From Pseudomonas marginalis (lineage in GTDB: Bacteria > Pseudomonadota > Gammaproteobacteria > Pseudomonadales > Pseudomonadaceae): a stretch of DNA of 64,000 nucleotides. The stretch is taken from NCBI RefSeq assembly GCF_024169655.1, contig NZ_JALJWV010000001.1, positions 1,183,001 to 1,247,000 on the forward strand, written 5' to 3'. Below the pieces are notes generated by a model, which was given only the letters and a program-made list of their open reading frames with translations, was not told the origin of the DNA and did not search any database. A program made the position numbers and the translations under genes. Positions 18,097 to 29,879 of the stretch are shown here, in pieces (position 1 is the first letter of the stretch; each line of letters opens with the position of its first letter).

Positions 18097-18852
18097 CTAG
18101 ACGACTTCCAGCCGAACCTTATGCTGGTTCAACAACTGCACCAACGCCGGCACCGGCTGCTGGTCTGTCACCAGGCAGTCCACCAGGCTGATCGGCCCCA
18201 GGCGAATCATGGCATTGCGCCCGAATTTGCTCGAGTCGGCCGCCAGAATCACCTTGCGCGCATTGGCGATGATCGCCTGGGAAACCCGCACCTCCTGGTA
18301 GTCGAAGTCGAGCAGGCTGCCGTCTTCATCGATGCCGCTGATGCCGACCAGGGCGAAATCGACCTTGAACTGGTTGATAAAGTCGACGCTGGCCTGGCCC
18401 ACCACGCCGCCATCACGCCGCACATTGCCGCCGGTCAGCAGCACGTCAAAGTCGTCCTTGGCGCTGAGCATGGTGGCGACGTTGAGGTTGTTGGTGATGA
18501 TTTTCAGGTGATTGTGGTTGAGCAACGCACGGGCGATGGATTCGGTGGTGGTGCCGATGTTGATGAACAGCGAGGCGTGGTCGGGGATTTGTGCGGCGAT
18601 CGCTTCGCCGATGCGCTGTTTCTCGTCGCGCATCTGGTCGGCCCGCATGGCGTATGCGGTGTTTTCGACGCTGGAATCATAAGCCGCGCCGCCGTGGTAG
18701 CGGCGCAACAGATTGGCGTCCGCCAACTGGTTGATATCGCGGCGGATGGTTTGTGGGGTGACAACGAACAACTGCGCCATTTCCTCGATACTGACGTAGC
18801 CGCGTTCGCGGACCAGTTCGAGGATTTGTTGCTGGCGGGGAGGCAGATTCAT
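18097..18852 (-). CDS. glpR: Glycerol-3-phosphate regulon repressor GlpR
   Basis: A 251-residue DeoR-family repressor. The N-terminal winged HTH is visible ([37 protein letters not shown]), followed by a phosphosugar-isomerase-like effector domain that responds to glycerol-3-phosphate. Its expected targets are the CGAAAA-type palindromes upstream of glpD and glpF in this window. It sits between glpK and glpD, as in other pseudomonads. Confidence 0.95.
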   Translation of the reverse strand: MNLPPRQQQILELVRERGYVSIEEMAQLFVVTPQTIRRDINQLADANLLRRYHGGAAYDSSVENTAYAMRADQMRDEKQRIGEAIAAQIPDHASLFINIGTTTESIARALLNHNHLKIITNNLNVATMLSAKDDFDVLLTGGNVRRDGGVVGQASVDFINQFKVDFALVGISGIDEDGSLLDFDYQEVRVSQAIIANARKVILAADSSKFGRNAMIRLGPISLVDCLVTDQQPVPALVQLLNQHKVRLEVV

Positions 18853-18947
18853 GGGGCGTCCTTTGGGCTGCCATACAAAAGTGGCCCATGATGACGCAGG
18901 AATCTGCTCCCTGCCAGTTACAACCCTAAGTGGTTCCGGCGGATGGC

Positions 18948-21385
<2,438 letters not shown>

Positions 21386-21712
21386 GGAAAACCTCAATTT
21401 GTTGTTCTTGTCTGGCGTCTGGCCTCAACGGGCCTTGCGCGTTGTTCACCGTGTCGAGGATCCCCATCCCGGGCGCGGCTTACTGCTGGAATTCTGCGGG
21501 TGTATTCCTACAGTATTCGGAAACGAAAAAATATAGACAAGAATGACGCCTGTCAAAGGTCGAAAGTGAACCATTGGTCATTTTCGAACTATAGGTTTGA
21601 TGAATGATCACGCTCGCCACGGTAAGTATTGCCGGGAGTGAGGGGCGTACTAGAGCGTTTTGTGTGGGCTTGGCCTAGAATTGGCCATCCGTTTGCCACG
21701 CCAGGAGTGTCC
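21386..21712. promoter_or_regulatory. glpF control region
   Basis: A 327-base gene-free stretch between glpF and the divergent ybaK. Bases 21579-21588 read CATTTTCGAA, and TCGAAAGTGAAC lies just before, resembling the GlpR half-sites found upstream of glpD. The A-rich GGAAACGAAAAAATATAG near 21520 may belong to the glpF promoter. Confidence 0.5.
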
Positions 21713-22183
21713 ATGACCCCCGCATTGGATTTGTTGAAAAAAGTTCGCGCCGAACATCGCATCCACAGTTATGAACACGATCCCAAGGCGGCGTCGTATG
21801 GCCTGGAGGCCGCGGAAAAGTTGGGTCTCGACCCGGCGCAAGTGTTCAAGACCTTACTGGCGAGCAGCGAGAAGGGCGAATTATTGGTGGCGGTGGTGCC
21901 GGTCGTCGGAAGTCTGGACTTAAAAGCCTTGGCCCATGCCGCTGGCGTGAAAAAAGTCGAGATGGCCGACCCGGCGGCAGCGCAGCGTTCCACCGGCTAT
22001 CTGTTGGGCGGGATTAGCCCGTTGGGGCAGAAAAAGCGTTTGCGGACCTTTATCGATAGTACGGCGCAGCCGTTCCCGACGATTTTTGTCAGCGCCGGGA
22101 GAAGGGGGCTGGAAGTGGAATTGTCCGCTGCGGTCCTGGCCGAGCAGACCCAGGCCAAATTCGCGTCGATCGGGCGGGCCTGA
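21713..22183 (+). CDS. ybaK: Cys-tRNA(Pro)/Cys-tRNA(Cys) deacylase YbaK
   Basis: A 156-residue YbaK/EbsC-type trans-editing protein that hydrolyses Cys-tRNA(Pro) mischarged by prolyl-tRNA synthetase. The domain covers the whole protein, with the family features [14 protein letters not shown], the [13 protein letters not shown] loop (a conserved Gly-X-X-Ser/Pro-Pro region with catalytic lysine) and a [13 protein letters not shown] ending. A Shine-Dalgarno (CAGGAG) precedes the ATG. It is convergent with the downstream ABC ATPase gene. Confidence 0.9.
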   Translation: MTPALDLLKKVRAEHRIHSYEHDPKAASYGLEAAEKLGLDPAQVFKTLLASSEKGELLVAVVPVVGSLDLKALAHAAGVKKVEMADPAAAQRSTGYLLGGISPLGQKKRLRTFIDSTAQPFPTIFVSAGRRGLEVELSAAVLAEQTQAKFASIGRA

Positions 22184-22191
22184 GATCCAAT

Positions 22192-22217
22192 GTGGTAGCG
22201 GGCTTGCCTGCTACCAC
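22192..22217. repeat. REP-like hairpin
   Basis: Inverted repeat GTGGTAGCGGGC-TT-GCCTGCTACCAC between two convergent genes; likely bidirectional terminator. Confidence 0.7.
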
Positions 22218-22237
22218 GTTGATGAATGTCGGTTTCT

Positions 22238-23347
22238 TCAGTTGGCAGGGCTGAAGCGCCGCACACCTGAATCGGCGTGAGGCACCTGCGCCGCAGTGCT
22301 GCCGGATGCCTGGAACAACACCAGGTGCTCGGCGGCGACACGAATCCCCACGTCTGCACCGACTTGATGGTCGGCATGACTGGGAAAAATCGACTCCAGT
22401 TGTGCGCCTGTCGACAGCTGCAGGCGGTACAGGGTCGAGGCGCCAAGGAACGTCTTGCCGACGATCCGTGCTTTCAATGCGCTGTCCGGCGCGTAGACGA
22501 TGTCATCCGGGCGCAGCAATACATCCACGGCGCCGCCTGTCGGCCAGGTATATGCGCGGTTGCCACGCAGGTCGCCGAGCTCGGTGCTGACGGATTCCGG
22601 CGTGCTCAATTGGCCACGGATGAAATAGCCCTGGCCGACAAAGCTGGCGACGTAGGGTGTCAGCGGCTCGTGATAGAGGTTGTAGGGCGTATCCCACTGC
22701 TCCAGGCGGCCTTCCTTGAACACGCCGACGTGGTCACTCACGGCGAACGCTTCTTCCTGGTCATGGGTCACCAGGATCGCACTGGTGCCTCGTGCCTTGA
22801 GAATGTCGCGCACCTCATGGCTGAGTTTGCGCCGCAGTTCGCCATCGAGGTTGGAGAACGGTTCGTCGAGCAGCAACAATTGCGGCTCCGGCGCCAAGGC
22901 GCGGGCGAGGGCCACGCGTTGTTGCTGACCACCGGACAGCTCGTGGGGGAAACGCTTGCCCAGGTTCTTCAGGTTGACCAGCTCCAGCAGTTCGGCGACC
23001 ACGCGGTCTTTCTGCGGGTGCTTGCGAATGCCGAAGGCGATGTTGTCGGCCACGCTGAGGTGGGGAAACAGCGCGTAGTCCTGGAACACCATGCCGATAC
23101 GACGTTTCTCCGGCGCCAGGGTGAACCCTGCACTGGAGATGACTTCGCCGGCCAGGCTGATTTCGCCTTCGTGGACCGGTTCAAACCCTGCGATCGCGCG
23201 CAGGGTAGTGGTCTTGCCGCACCCCGAGGAACCGAGCAGGCAACCGATGTCGCCGGCATTGAGGTGCAGGTTGAGGTTCTGCACCACCCGCTGATCTTGA
23301 TAGCCGCATGCCAGATTGCGCAGGTTCAGCAGTAATGGCTGGCTCAT
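22238..23347 (-). CDS. Orphan ABC transporter ATPase, FbpC/PotA type
   Basis: A 369-residue importer ATPase with Walker [10 protein letters not shown] near residue 38, Q loop [10 protein letters not shown], signature LSGGQQQR, Walker [13 protein letters not shown] and a C-terminal TOBE-like regulatory domain from about residue 250. It resembles Fe(III) or polyamine/sulfate importer ATPases. No permease or binding protein gene lies nearby. Its ATG overlaps the argF stop codon in an ATGA, so it is translated from the argF message. The substrate is unknown. Confidence 0.85.
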   Translation of the reverse strand: MSQPLLLNLRNLACGYQDQRVVQNLNLHLNAGDIGCLLGSSGCGKTTTLRAIAGFEPVHEGEISLAGEVISSAGFTLAPEKRRIGMVFQDYALFPHLSVADNIAFGIRKHPQKDRVVAELLELVNLKNLGKRFPHELSGGQQQRVALARALAPEPQLLLLDEPFSNLDGELRRKLSHEVRDILKARGTSAILVTHDQEEAFAVSDHVGVFKEGRLEQWDTPYNLYHEPLTPYVASFVGQGYFIRGQLSTPESVSTELGDLRGNRAYTWPTGGAVDVLLRPDDIVYAPDSALKARIVGKTFLGASTLYRLQLSTGAQLESIFPSHADHQVGADVGIRVAAEHLVLFQASGSTAAQVPHADSGVRRFSPAN

Positions 23348-24264
23348 GCGTGGTGGTACGCCGGCTCTACCAGAAATTCGAGCAGGGCTTTTTGCGCATG
23401 CAGGCGGTTTTCCGCCTGGTCCCAGGCGACCGAACGCGGGTCGTCGAGCAGGTCGAGGCTGATTTCTTCGCCACGGTGGGCGGGCAGGCAATGCATGAAC
23501 AGCACGTCCGGCGCGGCCAGGTCGAGCAGGGCGCGGGTGACCTGGAACGGCGCAAACAGCTTCAGGCGCTTGGCGGTTTCGTCTTCCTGGCCCATGGAGG
23601 TCCAGACGTCGGTGCTTACCAAGTGGGCGCCGATCACCGCATCTTTTGGATCACGCAGGATTTGTACACGGCCATCAGCGTTGGCCAGGAACTCGGCGGA
23701 CGGTTCGAAACCTTCCGGGCAGGCGATGCGCAGGTGGAAGTCGAATTGGATCGCCGCTTCTATATAGCTGTTGCACATGTTGTTGCCGTCGCCGATCCAG
23801 GCCACGGTCTTGCCCTGGATCGAGCCACGGTGTTCGAGGAAGGTTTGCATGTCGGCCAGCAACTGGCACGGGTGCAGGTCATCGGACAGGCCGTTGATCA
23901 CCGGAACGCGGGAGTTGGCGGAAAATTCGGTCAGGGTGCTGTGGGCGAAGGTACGGATCATCACCGCATCGAGCATGCGCGACATGACAATCGCGCAATC
24001 GCTGATCGGCTCGCCACGGCCCAGTTGGGTGTCACGCGGCGACAGAAAAATGGCCTGGCCGCCCAGTTGGATCATGCCGGCCTCGAAGGACAAGCGGGTG
24101 CGGGTCGACGACTTCTCGAAAATCATCCCGAGCACGCGGTTTTTCAAAGGCTCGAACAGTACGCCGCGGTTACGCAGGTCTTTAAGCTCAATGCCTCGAC
24201 GGATCACGCTGACCAGCTCTTCGGGCGTGCAATCCATCAGGGAGAGAAAGTGCCTTGCGCTCAT
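23344..24264 (-). CDS. argF: Anabolic ornithine carbamoyltransferase ArgF
   Basis: A 306-residue enzyme joining ornithine and carbamoyl phosphate to citrulline in arginine synthesis. The carbamoyl-phosphate motif SSTRTR lies near residue 53, the ornithine-side HPCQLLAD in the middle, and HCLPAHRG near residue 270. The start MSARHFLS matches other pseudomonads; a second ATG immediately upstream is possible. Tandem ARG-box half-sites sit about 110 bases upstream, so repression by ArgR with arginine is expected. It is followed by an overlapping ABC ATPase gene. Confidence 0.96.
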   Translation of the reverse strand: MSARHFLSLMDCTPEELVSVIRRGIELKDLRNRGVLFEPLKNRVLGMIFEKSSTRTRLSFEAGMIQLGGQAIFLSPRDTQLGRGEPISDCAIVMSRMLDAVMIRTFAHSTLTEFSANSRVPVINGLSDDLHPCQLLADMQTFLEHRGSIQGKTVAWIGDGNNMCNSYIEAAIQFDFHLRIACPEGFEPSAEFLANADGRVQILRDPKDAVIGAHLVSTDVWTSMGQEDETAKRLKLFAPFQVTRALLDLAAPDVLFMHCLPAHRGEEISLDLLDDPRSVAWDQAENRLHAQKALLEFLVEPAYHHA

Positions 24265-24369
24265 CATTAACTACCTTTTTGCAACAGACCGCAGATACTC
24301 AAAGCCTTGTTTATTGTGAAAACGGGCGAGACCTGCGGCGAAAGCCGCACGGGGCGACGAAATAGGGGA

Positions 24370-24411
24370 AGGCGCGATCTTATAATTAAATGTCGCGTCT
24401 TACCAATAGGG
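24370..24411. promoter_or_regulatory. ArgR operator of argF
   Basis: Two tandem half-sites exactly 21 bases apart: 24391 TGTCGC-N8-AA (perfect match to the Pseudomonas TGTCGC-N8-AA-N5 half-site) and 24370 AGGCGC-N8-AA (two mismatches in the hexamer). They overlap an AT-rich likely promoter, TTATAATTAAA. The 433-base gap between argF and the next gene contains nothing else recognised. Confidence 0.65.
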
Positions 24412-24697
24412 CTACGGTGTTTAGGGGTGTTCAGATAGGCGCGATAGCGCTTTTGAAGACGATTTCCTGACAGCAGCGGGTCATTTGTACACTGGCGTTG
24501 CGACCTTTTGCAATCTGCGAGGGCTGGCCCAGGCCAGGCTGCGTCGGTTTCAGGGACTGTTCGGCAGGTTTTGAAACACTTTCTCACGTTTGCTCATGGC
24601 CTGGCCTGATGCCCCTCAATTCACGCGACGAACGTTGCTGGTGCCCGTTGCAGTCGCGGCCCATAGTCGGGCCAAAGCCCTGATAAAGAGACTGGCC

Positions 24698-26806
24698 ATG
24701 ACCAAGACTCTCCACCACCGTGCCTGCCATCTGTGCGAAGCCATTTGTGGTCTGACCCTGGAAACCACCCAAGCCGAAGATGGCAGCCTGGCGATCACTT
24801 CGATCAAGGGTGACGCACTGGACACGTTCAGTCGTGGGCATATCTGCCCCAAGGCCGTGGCGCTGCAGGATATCCAGAATGACCCGGACCGCCTGCGCCA
24901 GCCGATGCTGCGAGTGGGTAGCGAATGGCAACCGATTCCGTGGGAAGAGGCCTTCGCCCTGGTGGCCGAAAAACTGTCGGACATCCAGGCTCGCTACGGA
25001 CAGAATTCGGTGGCGGTGTATCAGGGTAATCCCAGCGTGCATAACTATGGGCTGATGACCCACAGCAACTACTTCCTTGGCCTGCTCAAGACGCGTAACC
25101 GGTTTTCCGCGACGTCGGTCGACCAGTTGCCCCATCACCTCACCAGCCACCTGATGTACGGTCATGGCCTGTTGTTGCCGATTCCGGATATCGACCATAC
25201 CGACTTCATGCTGATCCTCGGCGGCAACCCGCTGGCGTCCAACGGCAGCATCATGACGGTGCCCGACGTGGAGAAGCGCCTCAAAGCCATCCAGGCCCGG
25301 GGCGGTAAAGTGGTGGTGGTCGACCCTCGTCGCAGCGAGACGGCGGCGATTGCCGATCAGCACCTGTTTGTGCGGCCCGGTGGCGACGCCGCGTTGCTGT
25401 TCGGATTGCTCAACACCTTGTTTGCCGAAAACCTGACCCGTGACAGTCACTTGCCGGTTGACGGCCTGGATGACGTGCGCCGCGCAATCGCCGGGTTTAC
25501 CGCCGAGGCCATGAGCCACCAGTGTGCGGTGCCTGCTGAGCAGATCCGCCAATTGGCGCGGGATTTTGCCGCCGCAGATAAGGCGGTATGTTACGGGCGC
25601 ATGGGCGTTTCGACCCAGGCGTTCGGCACGCTGTGCCATTGGCTGGTGCAATTGATCAATCTGGTCACCGGCAACCTGGATCGTCCAGGCGGTGCCTTGT
25701 GTACCACGCCGGCGGTGGACCTGGTGGCCTCGACTTCCGGCGGGCATTTCAATCGCTGGCAGAGCCGTGTGTCGGGGCGTCCGGAATACGGTGGCGAGTT
25801 GCCGGTGTCGGCGCTGGCGGAAGAAATGCTCACCGAAGGCGAAGGACAGATCCGCGCCCTGATCACCGTGGCCGGCAATCCGGTCCTATCAACCCCGAAT
25901 GGCCGCCAGTTGGAGCAGGCCCTGGACGGGCTGGAGTTCATGCTCAGCGTCGATCTGTACATCAACGAGACGACGCGCTATGCCGACTTGATTCTGCCGT
26001 CCACCTCGGCGCTGGAAAACGATCACTACGACACCACCTTCAATATGTTCGCGGTGCGCAATGTCACCCGTTTCAATCGTGCGATCCTGCCCAAGCCTGA
26101 AGGCGCGCTGCATGACTGGGAGATCTTCGTTGGCTTGGCCAAGGCGTTTGCGGCGCACACCGGGGTTGCGCTCAAGCCGACCCTGTCACCGGCGCAGATG
26201 ATCGACTTCGGCCTGCGCGCCGGCGTGTATGGTGATGCTTCCAGCCACAAACTGTCGGTGGCGATGCTCGCTGAGCATCCCCACGGCGTCGACCTGGGTC
26301 CACTCAAGCCCAATCTCGCTGCGCGCCTGAACACCGCGAATGGTCGGGTGCAGGCGGCACCGGCAGTAATTCTGGCGGACCTGGCGCGTTTCGCGGCGCA
26401 ACCGCTGCCACAGGCCAACGAATTGCTGTTGATCGGCCGCCGCCATGTGCGCAGCAACAATTCCTGGATGCACAACTATCACCGCTTGGTAAAGGGCAAG
26501 CCCCGGCACCAGTTGCACATGCATCCCGATGATCTGGCCAGCCGCCAATTGAGCGACGGGCAGCGGGTGAAGGTCAGCTCGCGCATCGGCATGATCGAGG
26601 TGGAGGTGGTCGCCAGCCTGGACATGATGCCTGGCGTGGTCAGCCTGCCGCACGGCTGGGGCCATGGTCGTCCGGGCGTGCAGATGACGATCGCCAGCAG
26701 TCAGCCGGGTGCCAGTGCGAATGACCTGACCGACGAACGGCAACTGGATGAGTTGTCGGGCAACGCCGCGCTGAACGGCGTGCCGGTACAGGTCGCTGCG
26801 GCATAA
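24698..26806 (+). CDS. Molybdopterin-dependent oxidoreductase, formate dehydrogenase-like
   Basis: A 702-residue DMSO-reductase-superfamily protein. The N-terminal [4Fe-4S] motif is CHLCEAICG with a fourth Cys in HICPKA; molybdopterin-binding domains follow (GNPLASNG, VVDPRRSETA), and a C-terminal molydopterin-dinucleotide domain begins near residue 570 (LIGRRHVRSNNSW). There is no Tat signal, so it is cytoplasmic. The redox substrate is unknown; homologues are often annotated as FdhA-like. The ATG at 24698 is chosen over an upstream in-frame start because the family begins with the Cys motif a few residues in. It stands alone upstream of grxD. Confidence 0.85.
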   Translation: MTKTLHHRACHLCEAICGLTLETTQAEDGSLAITSIKGDALDTFSRGHICPKAVALQDIQNDPDRLRQPMLRVGSEWQPIPWEEAFALVAEKLSDIQARYGQNSVAVYQGNPSVHNYGLMTHSNYFLGLLKTRNRFSATSVDQLPHHLTSHLMYGHGLLLPIPDIDHTDFMLILGGNPLASNGSIMTVPDVEKRLKAIQARGGKVVVVDPRRSETAAIADQHLFVRPGGDAALLFGLLNTLFAENLTRDSHLPVDGLDDVRRAIAGFTAEAMSHQCAVPAEQIRQLARDFAAADKAVCYGRMGVSTQAFGTLCHWLVQLINLVTGNLDRPGGALCTTPAVDLVASTSGGHFNRWQSRVSGRPEYGGELPVSALAEEMLTEGEGQIRALITVAGNPVLSTPNGRQLEQALDGLEFMLSVDLYINETTRYADLILPSTSALENDHYDTTFNMFAVRNVTRFNRAILPKPEGALHDWEIFVGLAKAFAAHTGVALKPTLSPAQMIDFGLRAGVYGDASSHKLSVAMLAEHPHGVDLGPLKPNLAARLNTANGRVQAAPAVILADLARFAAQPLPQANELLLIGRRHVRSNNSWMHNYHRLVKGKPRHQLHMHPDDLASRQLSDGQRVKVSSRIGMIEVEVVASLDMMPGVVSLPHGWGHGRPGVQMTIASSQPGASANDLTDERQLDELSGNAALNGVPVQVAAA

Positions 26807-26892
26807 TGTGCCCGAGCACCGCGCTGGGATTTTGCGTTACAATGCGCCACCGTGCCGACCTGTGAGTCGCAAAGTTCCAGCCGAGGTGTTCC

Positions 26893-27231
26893 ATGGATAT
26901 CATCGAAACGATCAAAGAGCAGATTGCCAACAACACCATTCTGCTTTACATGAAGGGCTCTCCCAATGCCCCGCAGTGCGGTTTCTCCGCGAAGGCGTCC
27001 CAGGCCATCATGCAGTGTGGCGAGAAATTCGCTTACGTGGATATCCTGCAAAACCCGGAAATTCGCGCCAACCTGCCGAAGTACGCCAACTGGCCAACAT
27101 TCCCACAACTGTGGGTAGCCGGTGAACTGGTCGGCGGCAGCGATATCATCACTGAAATGGCCGCTGATGGTTCGTTGCAAGCGCTGGTCAAAGACGCAGC
27201 AGTAAAAGCGGCAGCTCAGACTGAAGCTTGA
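26893..27231 (+). CDS. grxD: Monothiol glutaredoxin Grx4
   Basis: A 112-residue monothiol glutaredoxin with the CGFS active site (Cys29) and the WPTFPQLWV glutathione-binding segment. Proteins of this type carry and transfer [2Fe-2S] clusters, often with a BolA partner. It is followed by a strong terminator and then by the convergent bfr gene; the neighbourhood (bfr, bfd, peroxiredoxin) is about iron and redox handling. Confidence 0.95.
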   Translation: MDIIETIKEQIANNTILLYMKGSPNAPQCGFSAKASQAIMQCGEKFAYVDILQNPEIRANLPKYANWPTFPQLWVAGELVGGSDIITEMAADGSLQALVKDAAVKAAAQTEA

Positions 27232-27246
27232 TTGGCCTGCAACAAA

Positions 27247-27280
27247 AAGCCCCGCTTCTCATACGAGAGCGGGGCTTTTT
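27247..27280 (+). terminator. Terminator after grxD
   Basis: Hairpin AGCCCCGCTTCTC...GAGAGCGGGGCT followed by TTTTT, 16 bases past the grxD stop. Confidence 0.85.
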
Positions 27281-27292
27281 CATGCTTCCAGT

Positions 27293-27390
27293 GTAGGAGC
27301 GAGCTTGCTCGCGAAATACTCAAAGACGCCGTGTTCATACTGAATGCACGCGTTATCGTTGACGCTCTTCGCGAGCAAGCTCGCTCCTAC
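27293..27390. repeat. REPIN
   Basis: Two inverted REPs, GTAGGAGCGAGCTTGCTCGCGAA and its complement, about 50 bases apart, between the convergent grxD and bfr. Confidence 0.85.
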
Positions 27391-27402
27391 AATGAATAAG
27401 GG

Positions 27403-27873
27403 TTATTCACCCATCTGCGATTGCAGGTAGTTTTCCAGGCTGACCTTGTCGATCAGGCCCAGTTGGGTTTCCAGCCAGTCGATATGTTCTTCCTGGTCTT
27501 CCAGGATATCTTCCAGCAGTTCGCGGCTGCCGAAGTCCTGGGTCACCTCGCAGTGAGCGATGGCGGCCTTGAGGTCGCTGTGGCTCTTGCGTTCGAAGCC
27601 CAGGTCGCTGCTGATCATTTCCTGGGTGTGCTCGCCGATGTTCAGCTTGCCCAGGTCCTGCACGTTCGGCAGGCCTTCCAAGAACAGGATGCGCTTGATC
27701 AGGGCATCGGCGTCCTTCATGGCTTTGATCGATTCCTTGTACTCGCGCTTGCCCAGCTTTTCCAGGCCCCAATCGTCATACATGCGCGCATGCAGAAAGT
27801 ACTGATTGATCGCGACCAGTTCATTGCCAAGGATTTTGTTGAGTTGCTGGATGACTGAGATGTCGCCTTTCAT
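27403..27873 (-). CDS. bfr: Bacterioferritin, heme-type subunit with altered ferroxidase site
   Basis: A 156-residue bacterioferritin occupying the locus of P. aeruginosa bfrB. The heme ligand Met52 is kept. Of the six di-iron ligands expected at positions 18, 51, 54, 94, 127 and 130, only Glu18, Glu94 and His130 remain; 51 is Ala, 54 is Asp and 127 is Gln, read from codons GCC, GAC and CAG. It is therefore unlikely to oxidise iron by itself and may form a mixed shell with a second bacterioferritin encoded elsewhere. Bfd, encoded just upstream on the same strand, is the reductase partner for iron release. The start follows homologues (MKGD). Confidence 0.92.
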   Translation of the reverse strand: MKGDISVIQQLNKILGNELVAINQYFLHARMYDDWGLEKLGKREYKESIKAMKDADALIKRILFLEGLPNVQDLGKLNIGEHTQEMISSDLGFERKSHSDLKAAIAHCEVTQDFGSRELLEDILEDQEEHIDWLETQLGLIDKVSLENYLQSQMGE

Positions 27874-28030
27874 GACTGGGGTCCTGCCCTTTATTCGCTG
27901 TATATAGGCCAGAGTTTGAGTGGCGAACCTCTAAGTGTCAAACCTAAGTAATTGAATAATAAATGAAAATTAATCTGAATAAGAATGTTTGAGTTCCGCG
28001 TCTTGGCCCTAACTGATTGAATTGCGGGCA

Positions 28031-28058
28031 TAAAAAAGCCGGACACTAAGTCCGGCTC
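28031..28058 (-). terminator. Terminator after bfd
   Basis: On the minus strand AGCCGGACTTAGTGTCCGGCT is followed by TTTTTA, just past the bfd stop. It separates bfd and bfr transcripts. Confidence 0.85.
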
Positions 28059-28074
28059 GTTAAAACACGCTCAT

Positions 28075-28293
28075 TTAAGCGTGTGTAAATTCTGCTGAAT
28101 AGGGGAGCGCGGCCTGGGCTGTTTGCAGCTGCGTCAGGGTTTCGCGTACCACTTGCTTGGCGAGGCAAGCACATTTACCGCATTGGCTGGCAACGCCGGT
28201 CGTTTCACGCACTTCCTTGTAGCTGCAGCAACCTTCGTAGATTGCTTCGCGGATTTGTCCGTCGGTGACGCCAGTGCAGAGGCAGACATACAT
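28075..28293 (-). CDS. bfd: Bacterioferritin-associated ferredoxin Bfd
   Basis: A 72-residue [2Fe-2S] protein with the family ligand spacing: Cys4 and Cys6 (YVCLCTGVTD) and Cys38/Cys41 (SQCGKCAC). It binds bacterioferritin and passes electrons to the heme to release stored iron. Fur-type sequence upstream suggests induction by iron starvation. It is divergent from the peroxiredoxin gene. Confidence 0.94.
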   Translation of the reverse strand: MYVCLCTGVTDGQIREAIYEGCCSYKEVRETTGVASQCGKCACLAKQVVRETLTQLQTAQAALPYSAEFTHA

Positions 28294-28341
28294 AAGGGAG
28301 AACCATCGCGGGTTTAAGGCTTAAGTGCGATGGATCTTAAT

Positions 28342-28360
28342 GTTAACGAGAATGATTGTC
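28342..28360. promoter_or_regulatory. Fur box upstream of bfd
   Basis: GTTAACGAGAATGATTGTC matches 14 of 19 positions of the canonical Fur box (GATAATGATAATCATTATC). It lies about 50 bases upstream of the bfd start. Confidence 0.6.
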
Positions 28361-28538
28361 AAAGTAGTTTTGCCGCGCTGGGCAGCGACTTGGCCTGCGC
28401 GCTGACGAACGGTTTTTTCAGTGTATGATGGTCGGTCTTCACGAAGCGTGACTGCGTCACAGGCTTGTCGCTTATGCGCGGCAGACTCAAGGCCGGTCCT
28501 TTTACTTCAATCGTCACCCCTACATCAGGAGATATCCA

Positions 28539-29141
28539 ATGAGCGTACTCGTCGGCAAACAAGCCCCGGATTTCGACGTACCTGCCGTTCTCGGCACTGG
28601 CGAAATCGTTGACAGCTTCAAGCTGTCTGAAGCCATCAAAGGCAAATACGGCCTGGTGTTCTTCTACCCGCTGGACTTCACCTTCGTCTGCCCTTCGGAG
28701 CTGATTGCTCTGGACCACCGCATGGACGATTTCAAGGCGCGTAACGTTGAAGTGGTCGCGGTTTCCATCGACTCCCACTTCACCCACAACGCCTGGCGCA
28801 ACACGGCCATCAACGATGGCGGCATCGGCAAAGTCAAATACACCATGGCTGCCGACATGAAGCACGACATCGCCAAGGCTTACGACGTTGAGTCCGAAGG
28901 CGGCGTGGCATTCCGTGGCGCGTTCCTGATCGACGACAAGGGCGTTGTGCGCTCCCAGATCATCAACGACCTGCCGCTGGGCCGTAACATGGAAGAGCTG
29001 ATCCGTCTGATCGACGCCCTGCAATTCCACGAAGAGCACGGCGAAGTCTGCCCTGCCAACTGGAAAAAAGGCGACAAAGGCATGAACGCTTCGCCAGAAG
29101 GCGTTGCAGCGTACCTGACCGAGAACGCCGGCAAGCTGTAA
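28539..29141 (+). CDS. Typical 2-Cys peroxiredoxin, AhpC/TSA family
   Basis: A 200-residue peroxidase that reduces hydrogen peroxide and organic hydroperoxides. The peroxidatic cysteine is Cys51 in DFTFVCPSEL; the resolving cysteine lies near residue 170 in GEVCPANW. The GGIG and C-terminal segments typical of sensitive 2-Cys enzymes are present. Electron donor (AhpF or thioredoxin) is not encoded nearby. It has a clear Shine-Dalgarno (AGGAGATA) and its own terminator. Confidence 0.93.
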   Translation: MSVLVGKQAPDFDVPAVLGTGEIVDSFKLSEAIKGKYGLVFFYPLDFTFVCPSELIALDHRMDDFKARNVEVVAVSIDSHFTHNAWRNTAINDGGIGKVKYTMAADMKHDIAKAYDVESEGGVAFRGAFLIDDKGVVRSQIINDLPLGRNMEELIRLIDALQFHEEHGEVCPANWKKGDKGMNASPEGVAAYLTENAGKL

Positions 29142-29163
29142 GCCACGTTATCGGTACAAAAAA

Positions 29164-29190
29164 AACCGGCCTGAGAAGGCCGGTTTTTTT
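29164..29190 (+). terminator. Terminator after the peroxiredoxin gene
   Basis: Hairpin AACCGGCCTGAGAAGGCCGG followed by TTTTTTT, located between convergent genes. Confidence 0.9.
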
Positions 29191-29207
29191 ATACGTGGGA
29201 TTTAGCG

Positions 29208-29879
29208 TCAGTCGCTGAAGTCTTCCCAGCCGCCCATCTGTTTCCAACGGTTGACGATGCCGCAGAACAGTTCGGCAGTCTTTTCAGTGTCGTAGCGCGC
29301 CGAGTGGGCTTCGCGACCGTCAAAGTCGATACCGGCGGCCTGGCAGGCTTTGGCCAATACGGTCTGGCCGTAAGCCAGGCCTGCGAGCGTAGCGGTGTCG
29401 AAGCTGGAGAACGGGTGGAACGGGTTACGCTTCATGTCCAACCGCGCCACGGCGGCATTCAGGAAACCCAGGTCGAAACTGCTGTTGTGCCCCACCAGGA
29501 TCGCGCGTTTGCAGCCATTGGCCTTCAACGCCTTGCGCACGCCACGGAAGATATCGGTCAACGCCGCTTCTTCACTCACCGCCATGCGCAGTGGGTGATC
29601 GAGCTTGATCCCGGTGAATTCCAGGGCCGCTGCTTCGATATTGGCGCCTTCGAACGGCTCGACGCGGAAGAAGTGGGTGTGTTCCGCGAACACAAAGCCC
29701 TGTTCGTCCATGCCGATGGTCGTCGCGGCGATTTCCAGCAGTGCATCGGTGGCGCAGTTGAAGCCACCGGTTTCTACGTCGATGACAACCGGCAGATAGC
29801 CGCGAAACCGCTCGGCCATCGGGTGACGGGAACCGCCACCGCTGTGCTCGTGTTCGTCATCGTAATGGTCTTCACTCAC
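29208..29879 (-). CDS. rnt: Ribonuclease T
   Basis: A 223-residue DEDD-family 3'-exonuclease that trims tRNA and 23S/5S rRNA ends. ExoI motif DVETGGF near residue 35, Exo[13 protein letters not shown] and Exo[16 protein letters not shown] are intact. A short charged, Ser/Gly-rich N-terminus ([11 protein letters not shown]) precedes the domain. It overlaps pyrC by four bases and is cotranscribed with it. Confidence 0.95.
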   Translation of the reverse strand: MSEDHYDDEHEHSGGGSRHPMAERFRGYLPVVIDVETGGFNCATDALLEIAATTIGMDEQGFVFAEHTHFFRVEPFEGANIEAAALEFTGIKLDHPLRMAVSEEAALTDIFRGVRKALKANGCKRAILVGHNSSFDLGFLNAAVARLDMKRNPFHPFSSFDTATLAGLAYGQTVLAKACQAAGIDFDGREAHSARYDTEKTAELFCGIVNRWKQMGGWEDFSD

